Assembly: GCA_032718565.1 (NCBI GenBank)
Contig: JAVGVS010000108.1
Coordinates: 318,501-382,500 of the forward strand
Reading direction: 5' to 3'
Length of the DNA stretch: 64,000 nt
Origin: Distichodus sexfasciatus
Lineage: Eukaryota > Chordata > Actinopteri > Characiformes > Distichodontidae
The notes under the pieces were generated by a model. It was not told where the DNA came from, made no database searches, and saw only the letters and a program-made list of their open reading frames with translations. Of this stretch, positions 60,605 to 64,000 are shown piece by piece (within the stretch, counting starts at the first letter, position 1; the number at the start of each line of letters is the position of its first letter). A program made the translations under genes and the position numbers.

Positions 60605-61719
60605 CCTACCAATATGACACCAGCACCTCACATATGTGGCAGTGGGGCAGCTGGGAGCATAACAGTTAGGCCCTTCGCCCTGTGATCAGATTTTTTAGTG
60701 AGCTATTTTGCTATTTATGTTAATAATGTAATTTAACAATTGTCGTGTCAGTTAAACTCTACAGCTGACATTGCAGCCTCTGCATGGCTATAGATTATAA
60801 TGCTACTGTCACCTGAGGATATGCTCCCTTCCAGACTGTTAAAGTTGCACCCAACAGCTCGATTCCTTTCAACATAATAATACACGTCACAGTGAATAGG
60901 AAGAGGCCAGGAGGAGCTGAAAAGAACAGGCCCAAAAAAAAGAAGAGCAGTGAGGGAAGACGAGGCCAAATGTGATCACAGAATGTTTCAAAAGGACAAA
61001 CACAACTAGCAACAGGTAAAGAGAGAGAATGATTTGGTGATTATTAGGCTAATATGCTATTGAATGTTATGTTGTTATCTATTGCAAAATATCAAATCAT
61101 TTCAAATACTAGCATATTTGTTCAGCCCAGTGGTTCCCAAACAGTCACTGTAGGGCCCCTCTTGTAGATAAGAATATTTTTAAGCACCCCCATTACTCAC
61201 AGTTAATGCAAGTTTAATACATTTTGACCTAGATAAAACAAATAAATGTGTGGTAAGGAAAGAAAGAAATGCATGTTGAGGAATGCTAAGACAAAACAGC
61301 TTAGTTTGTCTCAAGGACTTGCCATTACCCAAAACATCTATAATGAACTGCAGACTTAATTTACTGACAAAAACATAAAGAACAGTTACAAAGTATTGTC
61401 TGCTGCTTGTGCTTCAGTAAAATGTTGATCACCATACTGTGTGCACACAGCTTTATCCAAGGTCAATCTTGACACTTTTTAAAAGCAATTTCTATTCACC
61501 CATCACATTATTTGCGCTTTTCAGTCACTCATGTCTAATAATGTAACAGAAACCATGTGCCATTTACAGTTCTGATCTAAACTTGTACAGTGGTGCAAGG
61601 TGGCTCTCTGTGAGGAAGAGGGAGAAACGTTTTGACTTTAATTTGTCACTTATTTGACTTGTGTATGTTCATATTTATTGAAATATGTTAGTAATATATA
61701 CTAAAGAATATTAAGGACT
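60605..61719. other. Gene-free stretch
   Basis: No exon recognised. At 61128 'cagtggttcccaaac' matches a typical hAT terminal repeat, but no partner end is visible. Confidence 0.4.
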
Positions 61720-62402
61720 GACCTGTTGCTTCAGGAGGAGTTTCTATCCTCAGGCCATCCGTCTTCTGAATAAGGACATGCCGTTTTAAGTTCCGCTATT
61801 ACATCTGCTAATACATACCTCATATCATTACGATACTTACACTGTAAATGTCCATGTCCATGTTATTACATGCTGCTATTACATACCTCATATCAGTACG
61901 ATAACTTATACTGTAAATGTCCATGTTATTACATGCTGCTATTATATACCTCATAGTGCTATGATAACTTATACTGTCTGACTGTTATATAAACCTCAAC
62001 TGTGATAATCACTTATACTGGTCATTGTCCATATCACATGCTCTACTCTTGTCTGCTATGTACAATGCAGCAGTTGCACTTGGCACTTTAAAGGAATCAT
62101 TTCATTGCACCTGTTCTGTCTTAGCACAATTTTGCAATCTCAGGTTCAAACTTGCACAGGTAACTTTATATTGCACGTGTAACTTATGTTCCTTATTGTA
62201 TATTATAGTTTTATTTTTTTCGTCCTGTTACCCCAACCTCCTTATTTAAGTCAGTCTCATGTTTGTAAGTTTGTATTGTATTGTGTCTATTGTTTTCCCT
62301 TGTCTATTGCACAGTTAAAAGAGCGGATCAGGATACATTTCACTGCATGTTGTACCTGTATAACTTGCACGTGACAAATAAAGAATCTTGAATCTTGAAT
62401 CT
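61720..62402 (+). mobile_element. 3' end of a LINE, with ORF C-terminus and 3' UTR tandem repeat
   Basis: The frame ending in TAA at 61787-61789 encodes RRSFYPQAIRLLNKDMPF, the type of C-terminal end common in fish non-LTR retrotransposon ORF2. The 3' UTR holds three tandem units of about 63 bases (from about 61797, 61863 and 61927), each with 'tatacctcata' or similar. It ends in AATAAA and a (GAATCTT)n tail. The short piece at 44765 is the same family. Confidence 0.7.
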
Positions 62403-64000
62403 TTTTCCAGTTTCTTCCGCCCTGAAAAAAGTGGGCAGCACACTGGCATGAAACTCCTGCACTGCAAACTGGCTCCACTCTGGCCTTGATGTCAGTTCGT
62501 TCATGAGATCAACTTCATAAATGCAACATTATAAGACTTCTAATTATTTTATTGTATATGTCTTAAATTTAAATCTAGCCTGTTGGTACTAAATAATTCA
62601 TCGGAAATATTAATTGCGCTCCTTAACATGTGATTTCTGCATTTTTGACTATTAAATAATATTTTCTGTTAAAAGAACCCTGTCTTATTCTTCTACCAGA
62701 TATAAAGTTATATATTAAAGTCTCTTATTCTCCTTTTTCCCCATATTCTCTTTCAGTCCTTTTTTGTATTTGCCACAACTTGTCACATGTCACACATCAG
62801 CAAAGTAATGATAATTGAAATAAGTGAAATAACATTTGTCAGTGTTCTCATTTTTCAAAATATCTTTGTGTAAACATGTGTTCATATTTTTATACGAGTA
62901 TTAGTTTACAAAAATCTAGATCAGTATTGTTTATCAATCTGTTCATCCCTGGTCTCAGCCATAGAACATCTTTTAACAACTACAGTACAAAAACCTGCAA
63001 CAGCTTAAAGAGATTTCTATTTCTGTTTGGGTGAAACACTTTGAATGCTCAAGATTAGTTTAATTTAGTTTATAATAATTAATAGATTAAATGTCTTTCT
63101 AAATTGTGAAATTGTTCAGTATGGTGATGGGCAAGTGTGCTTGACATGTTTTCAGAGTGTTTTGCATGGAAATAATCATGTGTTGTTTGTATATTTCTCT
63201 TGAATTGTGTATTTTTGTCCTCACATCTCATTTGTCTTTCATTTCCTTGTATATTGTGTTGAGTTGTTGCATCTCATGACCCATTTTCCACATGGCATTG
63301 CAGAGCTTTAGGCAACTGTGGGAAGGCCTACAAGGGCTATAATCCTTTCTCTCAGTATAGTAGTTACTACTCAGTGTTTGTGGGCCAAATCGGAATGCAA
63401 GTCATTTACTGTTAAATACATACGGACTGCAGTAAAGCCCAATATATGTGTCATTGAAAATCTTTAGATAGAGCAAGTCGAAAACAAAAGTAGTTGCAAT
63501 TGTCACAAAAATTTAACAAGAAACTTGTAAAAAGAAGAGAAAATCTCCCATCCATTGCCAACACGTGCATAAAAATTGGATGCAGGTTTCCATAAGTCTA
63601 GCACTTGCGGGATTAAATCCAGCAGAATTTTGTGATTTCTCTGGTGAAGTAAACTTGATCCAGCTGTTTAAAAAAACAACTCACATATAATTATGCATCC
63701 ACATATAACTGACTGATTGTAATGAAAGTTTCTCTGGATATGGATGCAGTTTTCAGGTTACTTCAAATTTAGCATTTTCCTGTTCTCCGGCATTTTATCC
63801 GAGTGAGGTGGATGCACTACCATTTTCAACCACATAATGGTGCCCAATTCCACGACCTGCAAAACCTTTCTTTTTTCCACTACTGTTTTCCATCTGCCAC
63901 TTTTATGAGATTATGGAGTGTGTTGTGTCATATTTTTACACTAGTTGAAGCGGAACTGTATAAGATCTGTGCAGGATGACGTGCTATATTACAGTTGCTG
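62403..64000. other. Gene-free AT-rich end of the window
   Basis: No exon, repeat end or promoter that I can support. The adss upstream neighbour is beyond the window. Confidence 0.5.

Overview
This window is nuclear DNA of a ray-finned fish, almost certainly a teleost. Protein-coding genes are split into many short exons with GT/AG introns. The gaps are rich in dinucleotide microsatellites, tRNA-derived SINEs whose 3' tail resembles a tail widespread in teleost SINE/L2 elements, LINE 3' ends and short inverted-repeat (MITE) elements. No searches were run; identities rest on translated motifs, exon phase and splice sites read by eye.

Layout. All five recognised intact or near-intact genes lie on the minus strand: prdx5 (765-3419), esrra (7836-11716, with possible upstream non-coding exons at about 13.4 and 18.1 kb), kcnk4/TRAAK (24858-28393), a VEGF/PDGF-family gene placed as vegfb-like (45720-48096) and adenylosuccinate synthase (49259-59254). 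Between kcnk4 and the VEGF-like gene lies a decayed syntaxin-5 gene (about 38590-40737) that keeps its exon-intron layout but carries frameshifts and stops. Two orphan plus-strand exon candidates (about 31.8 and 33.35 kb) could not be assigned. The set PRDX5-ESRRA-KCNK4-VEGFB is clustered on human 11q13, with STX5 nearby on 11q12, so most of the window is a conserved chromosomal block. The adss gene is not part of that human cluster.

Mobile DNA. A 3.35 kb hAT element with a perfect 8 bp target duplication and a ZBED-type transposase gene sits in adss intron 2, 80 bp from the next exon. Its transposase has an internal deletion. Two non-autonomous hAT-like elements (46661-47440 and 59969-60604) and one TTAA-flanked Kolobok-like MITE (3045-3239, in prdx5 intron 1) also have readable target duplications. 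LINE 3' ends lie near 2.3, 43.4-44.1, 44.8 and 61.7-62.4 kb.

How the genes relate. They do not form one pathway. prdx5 is a peroxidase, esrra a nuclear receptor of energy metabolism, kcnk4 a mechanosensitive K+ leak channel, the VEGF-like gene a secreted growth factor and adss a purine enzyme. I found no clearly new multi-gene system. The most interesting signals are the VEGF-like protein with a displaced cysteine knot and a 22 bp micro-exon, a perfect ERR half-site palindrome upstream of esrra, a diverged three-copy tandem array at 41.8-43.2 kb, the 45 bp in-frame duplication in adss exon 1, and the syntaxin-5 relic.
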